From Styela clava (taxonomy: Eukaryota > Chordata > Ascidiacea > Stolidobranchia > Styelidae), in contig NC_135261.1 of the NCBI RefSeq assembly GCF_964204865.1, positions 10,540,001 through 10,604,000 of the forward strand: 64,000 nucleotides of DNA, in the 5' to 3' direction. This document shows, in pieces, positions 24,098 to 35,890 of this stretch. How positions within the stretch are numbered: position 1 is the first letter of the stretch; each line of letters begins with the position of its first letter. The notes beneath the pieces are model-generated. The model was given only the letters and a program-made list of their open reading frames with translations, had not been told where the DNA came from and searched no databases. Both the position numbers and the translations under genes were made by a program.

Positions 24098-27000
24098 CTA
24101 CGATGCGGCCTCCTGAGTCTTTTGAATCTTACTGAATGGAACAGGACTTCCCTGAGCAACCCATGAATATCCACGACGTTGATTTTCATTGGATTCAGCC
24201 TGTAATATTAAAAAGTCAAATAAAATACAGAATAGAAAGAAAATAGTAACGCGACACACTTCAAATATGATCAGAAAGCTATGGATTGATATGAAATAAT
24301 GTTAATCAGAGGTGCTCCAGAAGTATGCGCACCAAGATGCCGCACAACCTAAATCCTAACCGGTACATACTATGTTCAGGTTGTGCACCATCTTGGTGCG
24401 CATACTTCTGGAGAACCTAATCAAATCCCAAGCAGATATAGGTCATTTTGAATATTACAGCACTTCGAAACGTTTTTCTGCTATTGCTTGGAGGCCCAAA
24501 TAAAACAATTTTAAAACATCCTAATGAAAGACTATATCAAATCAAATCAGTCAAAAGCATAAGGTCAATCATTTCTGTAACACTTTTCTGATCAACCAAA
24601 TCACTTTTCTTATCAAAAAAAACTTTCGATCAATATTGTTTTTAGTGCTGATTAATAAGTAATAAAATATCATATGGAATTAAGAATTTGACAAGTTTTA
24701 TCTATATATGGATAAAGATACAGCAAAAATATCCTGAGCAGAAAAATGTTCCCCTCTAACAAAAAAAAGTTTTCTCACAGAACGTTAATTCTCCATCACT
24801 CTATAATACCCCAAATCAGGTTAGTTAGCAAAAACATGAAACTAAGACGCAAAACTGAAATCGCAAAAATGAGCATTATGAACACATTTTTTATTTAAGT
24901 CTGCAAACAATCACTCTTCATGCTGGCAAAACAAAATGATATTATATCACATCAAACATTTGTTTTTTTTTTGATATATGTCATTAAAATGAAATTAATG
25001 ATTATTAATTGGATTAATTAACTACTTAATTTTGAAATTCTTTCTAAACCTTGGGTTCATTGATGGTTTTTAACATCGATATTTTCCGACTTGCATGTAA
25101 TTTTTCTTCGTGATGTATAAACCTGTAAAGTTTGAAATTCTTAAGGTTAGACCTTTAACAATTTATGTAATTAGATAGAATTTTTATATTTATTCGAGAT
25201 GGCTGAATAATATAGCCTTTCAGTTATCACTCCCGAACAAGTAATAGAACTAAAATACGTAAGATCGGAATAAACTTATGGCCTAACCCTAACCTGGTAC
25301 ACACACTACGGGAGCACCCATGCAAGACACTTAGTACAGCTATTGTAAGTCTATTCCTAACGCATGAAAATCAGTGACCCAATAGTTCAATTACTACCCC
25401 CACAACTCGTAAAGTTTGCACATCTTGGAACATGAAAAAAAATCTTTGCTTGATATATTTTATATTGTTTTTATACATGATAAACTGAAATGAGACCAAA
25501 TTGAAAACGAGAATATCGGTCAGAGACCGAAGACTCATCGATCGAAAGTTAGGGGATCCCCCGAAACAGCGCTCTTACTCCATAGTGACACCTTGTGTCC
25601 CATTACTAATTAATCAATACCTCGCTAATTATACAACATAATTCATCCAAAATCAATAGGCTTCTAGTACGACATATAATGAATGCACATGCAAAATCTT
25701 GAGCAGATTCAATCTCGCTTTCGTGAGATATCGCGTGCATCTAACAGACAAATACCTATCAACATACTTACCGATTAAAATCGATAAGCAACAAAATATT
25801 ATTCCTGGTTGAAGCTCCAACATATAATTTATGGTAACTTACTCATATTTTTTACAAGTACCTAATCCATTTTTACAATAAAAACTCGTTTTTTGCACCC
25901 AAATTAATCTTTGACTAACTTTCAGCTGGGCTATTAATTCTGTATCTTTTACAAACCTTAATTCATATGGATCATCTGTCTTGGGTGGATCATATAAATG
26001 TAATTTACTGGCATCAATACTTTCAACTACCCTGGCTTTATAAGCAGTAAGTTCACTTTCATATCTGAAAAAAAAAAATTCATATGTATATTTAGAAATA
26101 ATCGACTTGGACAACGCCTCAAGTTGTGCCAGTTTGAAAAAAAAATGTCACTCGAAACATCTGTCCTTGAGGTCTTAACACAAATTTTTGTTTTACACCA
26201 TTGAACCACCAACATTTGGTTTGGTTTACACCACTGAATGTACTTGAGGACAGGTACAAATGATCATATTTTGACACAAATGTGGTACAACAAGCCCTAT
26301 TTGTTACAGACAACCACTGCCACCAAGAAGAAAACAGATTACAAACAGGACATAGTTCACACAAGTGACTACTTTTTGAAAGCTTGACCTGAACAAAAGA
26401 TTGAATTTATTTTATAATGGCGTAGTAATTTCCAGAATAAGTTACTAATGTAAACTAACAGTTACCTTTGTGAAGGTTTTGGTTATAGTCTCAATTCTAA
26501 CAATAATAATTTCCTATTAATAATACAACTCTTTTCATTGACATGTAAAAAGGTCAAAACAACATGCAAATTGTTTGGCATCAAAACAATTTTTCTACTT
26601 ACAATGCTGCTGCTTTAGTATTTAAAGGAAGTTGTGTATCGATTTTAAAAAATATACGACGAAGGAAAAGAAGAACATTCCAAATGTGGTTGACATTTCG
26701 CCTGAAATACAAATAGTATGTTATATATGTTGACTGACAATGATCAAGCACATCCAAGCATATCAGGCATTGATAAATGAAAAAAAAATCCAAAATTAAA
26801 ATATGATATTTTTTTCTAATATTAATTATATTGATGGTCTCAAAATAATTGGGATATATAAACATTCAAATCAGAACAAAATTTAAAATTATTTATTCTG
26901 CTGGAAGTATGAACATCCCTGAAGTTTGTATAGTAAAAATTAATTTCATGTTATCTGTGATATTGACATTATCCTTGGAGGAATATTTTAAATTGTTTCA

Positions 27001-28767
27001 AATACATTTAAAATAAAAAAATCATACTTCCATTTTGGAAAAGCACGTTTCACATCAAGTTCAAATGATTTTGGATCAATGAGTGGATGAAACGGTGGAT
27101 TGACGAAGACGATGCGCTGCAAAATAAAATTTATCATAAACGTAATAACAGCAACTATAGATAGTGAGCTCTAAATAATTCTTGGCATGTCTTACGATAC
27201 AGGCAGTGTTGTTAAGCACTCCTCGTAAGAATAAGCCCTGTTGAGAGAGAGAGAATAGCCATTGTCACGCAAGAAAATTTTTTACAACTTGCATACTGAC
27301 AGAGAGTAACAATTTTATAATATGTTGAGAGAAAGTCCATGCATCTCAAACTGGATAACTAATACACTTATCATAGGATAGGATTTACATATTTATCTCG
27401 AGGAGAGGAAAGCCGATAGGACAGTAAATCATATGGCGAACCCCGGCCGCTTTACCAGTCCCTGTCGGGTATGGGATCAGTTAGGCAGTTATTTGTTTTC
27501 GGAAGCATGGACTTGATGGTGGAGGAAGCCATAATGGACCATTACGTGAACCACCCTTCGGTGGCGAGGAGTCCAGCAATCATCTCGTACATAGCTATGC
27601 CCGCATGGGATTTTAACCCACGCAGGGTAATCAGAGGTGCAGTGGCAAGCATATTCCTAGCGCTTAGCATGATGCGCCACATTGCCGAGCCGAATTGATA
27701 ACCAAACAAGAAGGCATGGTCAACATTTTAACTAAGTTTCCTCATTGGCTTTCCTCTCTCTCAGGATATATATGAAGATCCTGAGCATTACTTATAAATT
27801 TGGAACAAGTATTGGTTCCGAACTTTTTCTATTCGCAGACTATTTTACCAAAGAACGGATAAAAGCATCAATGATACAAATAAATCTATCGTTTATTATG
27901 TAAAACCCACCGGGCAGTCACCATCTGGATAGTTAGCTGGTATCAGTACACAGAATTTGAATATTCCATCCTGGTATAAACCATGCCGTATGAAAATTAC
28001 TCCAAACCAAACTGTAAATTAACCCAATTAGACAAATTATTTTAAAGCAAAGATATTGACAAGCAGTAACTAACAGTTGCAATAAGTAAGATGGATATAA
28101 TTCTTATCAACTTAATATTTCAATTTATTATGCCGGTATAATTTAGAAATAGAAGAAAAATCATATCCATGAAACTCCATTTAAAATGATGATTATATTA
28201 AAAATTGAATATATTTGTATTGTGCAGCAATACCAGCCATTTGTCTTAATATTTTAAAAATTTAAAAAAGGAATAGAATAAATATACTCACCTAGAGGAG
28301 ATCTCGCAGATGGTATAACGTATATTCCTGGTAGATTTTGTTTTCTTAGCAGATTACTGTGAAATTAAATGTATTTTTTACGCTCTGCTCATACTATGAA
28401 AGTTTAGTATTATTGATTGGGAGAATGTAGAGTGATTATTACAATCCTTAGTTCTTGCAAAATGGAAAATCACTTGTACTGATTATGCTAAAGCAGCATA
28501 TTGCTTATTTATGCAGCAATGCAATAATCACCACTAACTCCGTAACTTTATGCAACATACAATTGATAGAGCCATCTATTCTTGCTGCACAGTTGGCAAT
28601 CAAAGCAAACAATATTATACAAAAAAAACTATTATGGTACTAAAATTTACTTACTATTCTGCCATTAACGAATATTCCAGAAAGAAAGGTCCATATGTTT
28701 GATGTGTTGGATTGTTGATGTTTTGCATGGGCTGTGGAGGTAATACTTTACGAGGCGGAGTGGCCAT
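24098..28767 (-). CDS. AKTIP: AKT-interacting protein (FTS), UEV-like
   Basis: A complete seven-coding-exon gene. Exons in transcript order: 28767-28655, 28356-28292, 28011-27911, 27116-27028, 26701-26603, 26064-25920, 24199-24098. All have GT-AG borders and matching phases. The product is about 240 residues. It reads [100 protein letters not shown] and a C-terminal [14 protein letters not shown]. These match AKTIP, an E2-fold protein without the catalytic cysteine that joins Hook proteins and FHIP to link cargo to dynein. The fold is complete; the N-terminal tail is short compared with vertebrates. The ATG is the first in frame in exon 1. A palindromic MITE (24311-24418), a SINE (27368-27700) and a dispersed repeat lie in its introns. 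Confidence 0.93.
24311..24418. repeat. Palindromic MITE, gaagtatgcgcacc family, copy 2
   Basis: A near-perfect hairpin. The left arm ggtgctccagaagtatgcgc is complementary to the right arm that ends gcgcatacttctggagaacc, with arms of about 40 bp. It lies in the last AKTIP intron. It shares its arms with 9979-10084. Confidence 0.75.
25225..25320 (+). repeat. Dispersed repeat, cctaaccctaacctggtaca family, copy 4
   Basis: It contains tcccgaacaagtaatagaac, atcggaataaac and cctaaccctaacctggtaca followed by cactacgggag. It is a partial copy of the repeat at 10730-10885, in the same orientation. Confidence 0.55.
25520..25795 (+). repeat. Dispersed repeat, cataattcatccaaaatcaa family, copy 1
   Basis: Shared phrases with 50030-50310 include catccaaaatcaatagg, atgaatgcacatgcaaaat, cgtgagatatcgcgt and caacatacttaccgat. 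The two copies keep the same order and orientation. No ORF is present. It lies in an AKTIP intron. Confidence 0.65.
27368..27700 (-). mobile_element. tRNA-derived SINE, copy on minus strand
   Basis: The reverse complement matches the SINE at 32728-33102 over its whole length: a tRNA-like head (gctcggcaatgtggcgcatc), the B-box region, a 'gtggttcacgtaatgg' middle and a tail ending in cctatccta-type repeats at the low-coordinate end. It is more diverged than the plus-strand copy. It lies in an AKTIP intron. Confidence 0.7.
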
Positions 28768-29547
28768 GATGCAAATATATGATAAAGTAATATATATTAT
28801 ATTACATCTAGAATGATAATACATGGAAATAATGTCGTGCAGCAGGTCTGTCATTTCAGTTATACAATTGCAAATTTTGAAGTTATCCTGATTGCAGTGG
28901 TTGAGTAATCCGGCAGTTGCGCTGTTTTGGACAATGAATAAAGCAGCAAATTTATCTCTTTCTACTAGCCTGACAACCTTGCACTGCTGTAAGTGAGCAT
29001 TGTCTTTCAGTTATGTACATATGTAGATACCGTAACTGTTTAGTCAAAGGCTAGATCAGTGGTTCCCAAACGATTTTTAAAAAAATTCTTAACGGACACC
29101 TTGCAATTTTTTTTATTGCTTACCGGACTTGTGCACTAAACCAATATATTAAAACAGTGTTTTCCAGTCCGAGTCCGCGGTCTCCAATGAGTTAAAATTT
29201 TCTAAGTAAAAGTAGAAAACAACAGCGGTACCTACCGTAATATAAAACATTTGTTAAGCTAGCTGAGAATCACGAAATTGGAACTGACAGAATCCCAGAA
29301 AATCCCCACGCGTAAAATTTAATGCTCCCACTCATTTTTTAATAGAAGTTGTAAATTTTGGTTAGTTTTGCAATAGCAGAGAGAGAGAGAGAGTTTATTC
29401 CATTTTGTTAAACGGTTAAACTAGGAAAATAATGCATACATATATAAAAATTAATTTCGATGTCAATATTTCGATACCTCTCATGTTTGTTTACTAAATA
29501 CAATATTAACACGTCTTTCTTATTTTCTATTATAAAAGCGAACCTAT
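28768..29547. other. AKTIP 5' flank
   Basis: No gene is seen. It holds the presumed AKTIP promoter, a hAT-like end fragment at about 29058-29080 (cagtggttcccaaacgattt) and a short (GA)n run near 29380-29393. Confidence 0.4.
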
Positions 29548-30207
29548 TAGGCCGCGAGCCGAGGCCATTTATCTTTCAGTTTCGTAGCGCACATCAGGTA
29601 ACTACCTGAAAATGATTTTAAAATGTTCCTTAGAAATTTAGTAACAAATATTGCCTTGTTCCCACTTCCAAAAGTTGCACGTTTTACAGAAAAGACGCTT
29701 TTACTACAATAAATATGTGTTACCATCTGTCCTATTTTCTCTGCTTTTCCGGTATCATGGGCCAATGAACGCCGACTTCTGCACGACGTAACAGTCAAGT
29801 TAGTCAGCTGTAGGTGGATCCCCAGTGGTCGGATGAATATCAGATGTACTACAACTGCTCGCTTTTGCGTTGAGTAGCCTTTCCATAGTTTTTTTCAGTT
29901 ACCGGTAATATTAGTTCAGTTATTCTAAGGAGGTGTTGAAAAGTATAGGTAAGATATTAAACACTTGTATATCCTTACCATAACAACCAATTTTAGTTGA
30001 GCACTAGCCCATAAGACGTTGTTAAATAGGTACCGTATGGTGCGGTAACTCCAAGGAAGGCTATACCTAGAATAATAGGCTATGTCACAAACAACGATAT
30101 TTTCTGGCTTGCATGAAATGTTTATGATTAATTTAATGACTCTTCTTGACTATTCAGCAGACTTATACTACTATATAGGCCACAGCATATTTGGAAATAG
30201 AAATGAA

Positions 30208-30767
30208 TGGCTGTTTCTGTAATGCACGGTTGTGTGAAAGAGAAGAAATTAATCAATTTTACTAATGTCGGTTGGTCTAAATCTAAATTCATAGAGTCGA
30301 CAAGAACCTGGGAAGCAATGATAAGTTATGCCGGAGTGGAAAGGAAGGTAGCATTGAAAACGACTGAGAGGTGAGAAATCAAGTTGTAGACAAACAGTTT
30401 ATGTTTCAAAATATAGTCTATAGTCCATACTCATACTGTCATAGGACATTTCAGACTGTGATATATCAAAATTTAGTGTAGATATACCGGTAGTCTAGTA
30501 ATGGTATGCAAACACTGCTGAACTGTAGTACATGCAATGAGCATATACCGGTATACGCTCATTTAGTACATCAGATAAAATGCATTATGTATTCAAGGTA
30601 TTAGTTAGTATTTAGGGGTATTTTTAAAATCATGCTGCTCCAAATATTATTTTCTTCCTTATTTTAGATACTGTACTACAAAAGAAAACGGCAATGTTCC
30701 ACCAATCCGACCTAACGCAGGCTCTGATCCCTGCTGCTATCAGTGCTATAAAATGGATTAAACAAGA
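30208..30767 (+). CDS. Small spliced ORF inside the TIR element, unknown
   Basis: Two exons can be joined across GTGAGA...TTTTAG: 30208 to about 30371 and 30667 to 30767. The frame includes HGCVKEKKLINFTNVGWSKS, KFIESTRTWEAMISYAGVER, then RYCTTKENGNVPPIRPNAG and a Cys-rich end DPCCYQCYKMD before the stop. The WxKF...W....Cys-Tyr pattern recalls short zinc-binding domains at the N-termini of transposon-linked proteins, but I cannot name a family. The exact start and first exon border are uncertain. Confidence 0.35.
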
Positions 30768-31312
30768 AGTCTTGAAGCTTAAAGGTATATGAGAATCATA
30801 ATAGTTGCAAACAGCTTAGATGGGCTATTCATATTGAAATACTTTAGCACTTTTCTGCAATTGGAACTGCCCATCAAATTCATGTTGGAGACTTCATTGA
30901 GATTTTCAATTCATTTTTTTCCCTCGACTATGAAGATCTTTTGAGGTTAACGAGGCATTAATAAATAAAGCTGAGGAATTTGAAGAGGATATGAAGAATG
31001 TAAATGATACCAGGCCACGTCTATTTAACACTGTCAAACATAAGGATTATACTCTCCACCCAACAATGATTCACTGAAGAAGCATGTGGCCCTCAAATCA
31101 GTTTTTGAGTTGGCAAACTGCAAAGAAAAATAGTCAAAATAATTTATGAAAGTGTGCCAAAATCAACTTAAATTGCACAGATTTTTGTTTTTGTATTGAC
31201 TGCAGAAATCACAGTACACCTATAAAGGAAAAGTCGATTTTTGAGATAGTGGATTTCGAAAACAATTCAGAAGAAAGTGAATTAGATATTACAGTTGATT
31301 TAATAAGTATCA

Positions 31313-31487
31313 TACATTTGTTTGTTTTTTCGGACATTTGTTAGTGTCGTAGTCCTGTTTCTAGAAATATTATTGCCTTTTCAAATACATAACCACATAA
31401 TACATTTGTTTTTTTTTCGGACATTTGTTAGTGTCGTAGTCCTGTTTCTAGAAATATTATTGCCTTTTCAAATACATAACCACATAA
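31313..31487 (+). repeat. Tandem duplication, 2 x ~88 bp
   Basis: Two adjacent, almost identical units (31313-31400 and 31401-31487) each carry tcggacatttgttagtgtcg and run to caaatacataaccacataa. They differ mainly in the length of a T run, which indicates a recent tandem duplication. Confidence 0.85.
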
Positions 31488-31879
31488 ACTAAGAAAGATT
31501 AATTGTGAATTGTAATATTTCTGTTCACTATGTTATGTACATATTGTACATTCATTTAATTTTCTTGACTTTTGCGGTAAATTTCTAAGTGAGAAATAAC
31601 TGATTTATTTGTGTTTTCGTGCTCACGATGTTAATTTGTGACTTCATTGCTAAAAAATAAATAGGTTTGATAGCTTCTATAAAATGGATGTAGCTTTTTA
31701 TGCTGTTCTTGTTGTAAACTGCTTGTGGTTATTACATGAAATTTATTCGCAAATGTGAATCAGCGTTGTTGGTGTCGCTGCTTTCGAGGTCACCCCCGAC
31801 TCCTGTCACACAATTAAAGTATTTTTTGTTGTTGGTTACATGTATGCCATATTTTTCGTAATCTACCTAATAAATTATG

Positions 31880-31965
31880 ATTGACTGAGGAAGTCCGATT
31901 TTGGTCAGGCAAAACATTACAGGAATACATTTGTGTTAGTGTGCTGTAGGGCTCTCGAATTGTAT
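31880..31965 (+). repeat. Dispersed repeat with hammerhead-like core, copy 1
   Basis: It reads ctgaggaagtccgattttgg, a caggcaaaac segment, then atttgtgttagtgtgctgta. The same sequence, inverted, occurs at 60575-60656 and 1385-1452. It is inside the TIR element 29548-32593. Confidence 0.55.
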
Positions 31966-32727
31966 AGTTCTCATGTATGTGTTGTAAACTTATGGTTATT
32001 GAATTTCCGGGAACCTCTTATATTCAATTTCGCACCAGGATTGTGGAACAAGCTGTAATGCGTTCAGTATGTTCATTTTCACACAAAACTGAAGAATTTA
32101 TTTAGTTACCAGATGTGCGCTACGAAACTCATTTTCTGGGCGTTTTCATGGTTTCGTCTCACAGCCCATATCCGTGGTAAGGATCTACAAGTGTTTAATA
32201 ACTTACTTATACATTTTTCAACAACGTCTTAGCATAACTTAACTAATAATAACTAAACAGGGCTATGGAAAGGCTGCCCAACTCAGCGCAAGGTCGAGCA
32301 GTAATAACTAATATTCATCCGCTCGCTAACAGCTGGTTTAATTCAATTGTTACGTCTTGCAGAAGTCATTGTTCCTTGCCGAAAATGTAGAGAATATAGG
32401 ACAGATCGTAGCACATATTTCTTGTAGTAAAAGCTTCTTTTCCGTAAAACGTGCAACTTTTGGAAGTGGGAACAAGGCAATATTTGTTACTAAATTTTTA
32501 AGGAACATTTTAAAATCATTTTCAGGTAGTTACCTGATGTGCGCTACGAAACTCACTTTCTAGGCGTTTTTCAGGGCCTCGGCTCGCGGCCTATATGGTG
32601 TATTGTGGTTTCAACTAAGGTAATCTGACATATCTTGAATTTGTATTGCACAAAAACTAAGCAAAACTATAAAAATGATCAAAACAAAATAGATTGGTAT
32701 TCGAAGACATCAATTATTCGATCAACT

Positions 32728-33102
32728 CGACGGTGTGGCTCAACGGCTCGGCGGTGTGGCTCAACGGGCTAAGCGTTAGGAATACGCCCGCCACCGCACC
32801 TCTAATTACTCTACGTGGGTTCGCAGGTTCGAATCCCATGCAGGGATGGTTATGTGCGAGAGGATTGCTGGACTCCTCGCCGTCGTTGGGTGGTTCACGT
32901 AACCGCTGATCGGTTACGGCTTCCTCCACCACCAATTCCATGCCTCCGAAAACAAACAATATAACCGTAAATATATACTACTACCCCCATACCCGACTTG
33001 GAATGATAACCGGACGAGAGGCCGTGGTTCGCCATATGGATAAGCCGTCTTATCGACTTTCCTCTCACCCGGGATAAATATGTAAATCCTATCCTATCCT
33101 AA
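32728..33102 (+). mobile_element. tRNA-derived SINE, plus-strand copy
   Basis: It has polymerase III-type boxes: an A-box-like tggctcaacgg and a B-box ggttcgaatcc about 70 bases apart. A tRNA-unrelated body follows, and the 3' end carries the simple repeat tcctatcctatcctaac. The head segment cggtgtggctcaacgg is tandemly doubled at the 5' end. A second copy lies at 27368-27700 on the other strand. It is not a functional tRNA gene because the acceptor stem does not close. Confidence 0.8.
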
Positions 33103-33550
33103 CTTGAATACTTATGAAAGCATGTAAGTTCAAACTTGAAATGGATAGAATTTTGAACATGCAAACATGGGTTTTAGTCTACTATATATATGCATACTAG
33201 TGCAATATAATCAGAAGCACGAGTTGGATCATCTAAACAAATCAGGTTTTGGATTACACAATACATTTCTCTGGTCAAAGTCATTCATGCAAATATTGTA
33301 GTAAATGGTAGACTTCGTATAAATGTAATATTCAAGATTCAATATAATCAATATTGAAATATCAATCAAATGAATGAAAAAAACAGAACAGTTGACAACA
33401 AAGTAACCGTAAAGGGTTGGCTTAATATAAAGAAAAAGAGGATGCAACATTTTATAAGACCATGTAAAATGATTATGGACACTTTGAATATAAACATTGA
33501 AATGGTGTTGCACACAGAAATTAGCAAATAACGTAAAACAATCAGTGGCT
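33103..33550. other. Unassigned spacer
   Basis: AT-rich DNA between the SINE and the next MITE. Nothing recognisable is seen. Confidence 0.4.
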
Positions 33551-33558
33551 ACACTAAT

Positions 33559-34335
33559 TAGGCTTACCATATATCTGGAACAAAAAAACGGGACGGTACG
33601 GATCGGACTAACTTTGGTTCGATTCTGAGGTTAGTAATATCTGAAACTTTTATCATATCTTTGCGAGTAGATACCGGGCGTTAAATTAGCTATAAATCAA
33701 TTCGTACGCGCAGTCGCCAAACATTATTTATGAAAGCAATCCAATTATTTGAACATTTCAATAATCGACATATGAGAGACACCTGCGGTTGCCCCACTGC
33801 AATAGTTGTACTCATAATGACAAAATGATTTCTGCTCTGTTACTTGAACAGTGTAAGTTTAAAAAAATTATAAATTTTGACAACAAGACTCTATACTCAA
33901 ACGGGCAACGTAACCACGGAATGATGTTGAATTCAGTTTTAAGGTAAATGAGACGCAAATCCTATGCCAGTCTCGTAGAGGCTCGTTTCAGTTTTATTTT
34001 CGAGATTGAAAAAAACATTATTGTGTCTTTCTACGCGTCCATTTGGAATTTTGATAATCTATCGACAGGTCAGTTAACGAATTATCGCATTTAACATAAT
34101 TATAATACCTATGACACAACAAAACAGCAGTTTTCTCTCCCTCTGTTAACTAGTGAATCAGAGATAAATTGGATGCTTCCGTTAAGAAAATAACTTTGTA
34201 ATAATATTATATGAAAAAATTGTTTTTGACTGCCACGCTACATAACCGGGACATTTAAGTCTACCGGGCGGGACGCCGGGACAGCTTGTCAAAATCGGGA
34301 CTGTCCCGGTTAAACCGGGACGTATGGTAAGCCTA
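33559..34335. mobile_element. hAT-type MITE (777 bp), TAGGCTTACCAT ends
   Basis: Terminal inverted repeats TAGGCTTACCAT at both ends, and perfect 8-bp target duplications acactaat at 33551-33558 and 34336-34343. The right subterminal region is rich in ccgggac/gtcccgg motifs. There is no coding capacity. Confidence 0.88.
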
Positions 34336-34343
34336 ACACTAAT

Positions 34344-35195
34344 CATTCTGTTAATATATAGTGGACACGCCGAAATGACCGTAATTATGCTTAATAAAAT
34401 TGCATGAGTTATTCATAAAAAACTAAATTTTCGCATCCCTTCCGTGGTGAAATCAGAGCCTTTATATGGCTCTGGTAAAATTGTATTTTCTTACTTTGGA
34501 TACTTTCTTGTAACTAGAAGTGAACACTGCATGCGCGTGGACATTATATGTAATATGTGAAAATATGCTGGCTGAAATTCCTGAGGCCTCTTGTCGTTGT
34601 CCGCTAAGGTAACCAGTCCCTGTCGCGTACAGAATTAGCTAGCTTTTGGCCAGTTACCTGTATGGATGTTTCCTCGAGCATCGATTACCTTGTATATATC
34701 CGTAACAAAGACCAACCAATTCGTCAACAACATCGTAACTATTACTGCAGCTGCTCGGACACTTCTTTCGCCAGACAGATATTCAAGCGTGGTTGTAAAC
34801 ATTGCCCCCATTTCGTAGTTTTGCGTGTTATTTGTTAGTTTTCGAGGTTTTTCTCAAAAATTAGTTGCAAATCAAGTAACCTAATTGTCCTTATGTTTTC
34901 TAAATTGGTTTCATTCAGCAAGTCATGATGATATAATTCTTATCAATAACGTTTGTTTGATTTCATCTGCTTTTCAATTCAGCAAACAAGGTGTCGCTGA
35001 CACGATGACTACCGTCTTCCGCGGTCCCGCGTAAGTTGCGGAAATATTGTATGTTTTTGTTCATTTTATATTTTTGTATTTGCTTAATTTTGTCTGTACA
35101 ATGTATTATGCACGACGAAATAAATATCTGAATTGGCTATTAGTACTTAGAAGCTGTGTGCGAGTGTGACTATTTGATACACGGAAACCTTATCA
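34344..35195. other. Unassigned spacer between two MITEs
   Basis: No gene is seen. A phrase near 34615 (cagtccctgtcgcgtacaga) resembles part of the SINE body but is too short to call. Confidence 0.35.
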
Positions 35196-35399
35196 TACTA
35201 GGCCAGCGGTTCCCAAACTATGGAGCGGTTCCCAAACTATGGGTCGCAAAAGGAATGAAATTAAACTGAAATTATAATCTCTCAAAGTTTCCTTTTTACG
35301 ATCTTCTCAAAGGAACAACAATTTGCAACACAAAGAATGACCATGTGGCTTTTTTACGCATAGCAGTTTTGTACACTGTACAGCACTTCTTACTAGAGC

Positions 35400-35491
35400 T
35401 AAGATCTGAAGCCCGACCCGACATTTCGGGTCGGGTTCAATACCCACGGGCCCGTGTCGGGTCGGGCTGGAATTTTTGGGCCCGATCTTAC
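35400..35491. repeat. Nested palindromic element, gcccgacccga type
   Basis: The outer taagatc and gatctta ends enclose gcccgacccgacatttcggg and its complement. About 92 bp, within the hAT MITE. Confidence 0.5.
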
Positions 35492-35501
35492 CTCTACTTC
35501 T

Positions 35502-35890
35502 TACCGTGTTCCCCCGAAATTTAGACAGGATTTAGATTTTTTTAAGAATAACACCATGTTTTTTTTGGAGGTCTTTTGTGAGTTAATTTATCAAAAATAA
35601 AATTACATTGTAGAAAATCACGAGATTTTTTAAAACATATGAAAACCGACATCCATTGTTTTTATTTGTATTTCCTATACAAAAATCAAATGACAAATAT
35701 CATAGTTATAATTGTGACCTCACACAATCTTAAATAGTGGCGTGATCTTCACCTTACCTCAGGTCATTGAATCTTTCCTCTTCCACACATTTTAAATTTA
35801 TTTTAAGGGTAGGGTTTAATTAAAATCATTTTTAAAATTCAAACTATGTCTTATTTTCAGGCCATGTCTTATTTTCGGGGGAGAACGGTA
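35502..35890. mobile_element. Nested MITE with taccgt...cccccgaaa ends
   Basis: The left end taccgtgttcccccgaaat and the reverse complement of the right end taccgttctcccccgaaaat form terminal inverted repeats. The right end also carries doubled 'atgtcttattttc' phrases. 389 bp, no coding content. Confidence 0.65.

Larger units (their letters stand above)
29548..32593. mobile_element. About 3 kb element with ~430 bp inverted ends
   Basis: The left end (taggccgcgagccgaggcc) and the reverse complement of the right end (taggccgcgagccgaggccc) match. The inverted similarity continues for about 430 bp inward, through 'gtagcgcacatcaggtaact' and 'cctgaaaatgattttaaaat'. The flanks suggest a very short target duplication (TA or TAT). 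A partial third copy of the end sequence lies inside at about 32100-32160. The interior holds a small spliced ORF (30208-30767) and a tandem duplication, but no transposase I recognise. Likely a non-autonomous or gene-carrying DNA transposon. Confidence 0.65.

Noticed and set aside
32728-32840. A tRNA gene
   Set aside because: A and B boxes are present but no closed cloverleaf or acceptor stem; the sequence continues into a SINE body seen twice.
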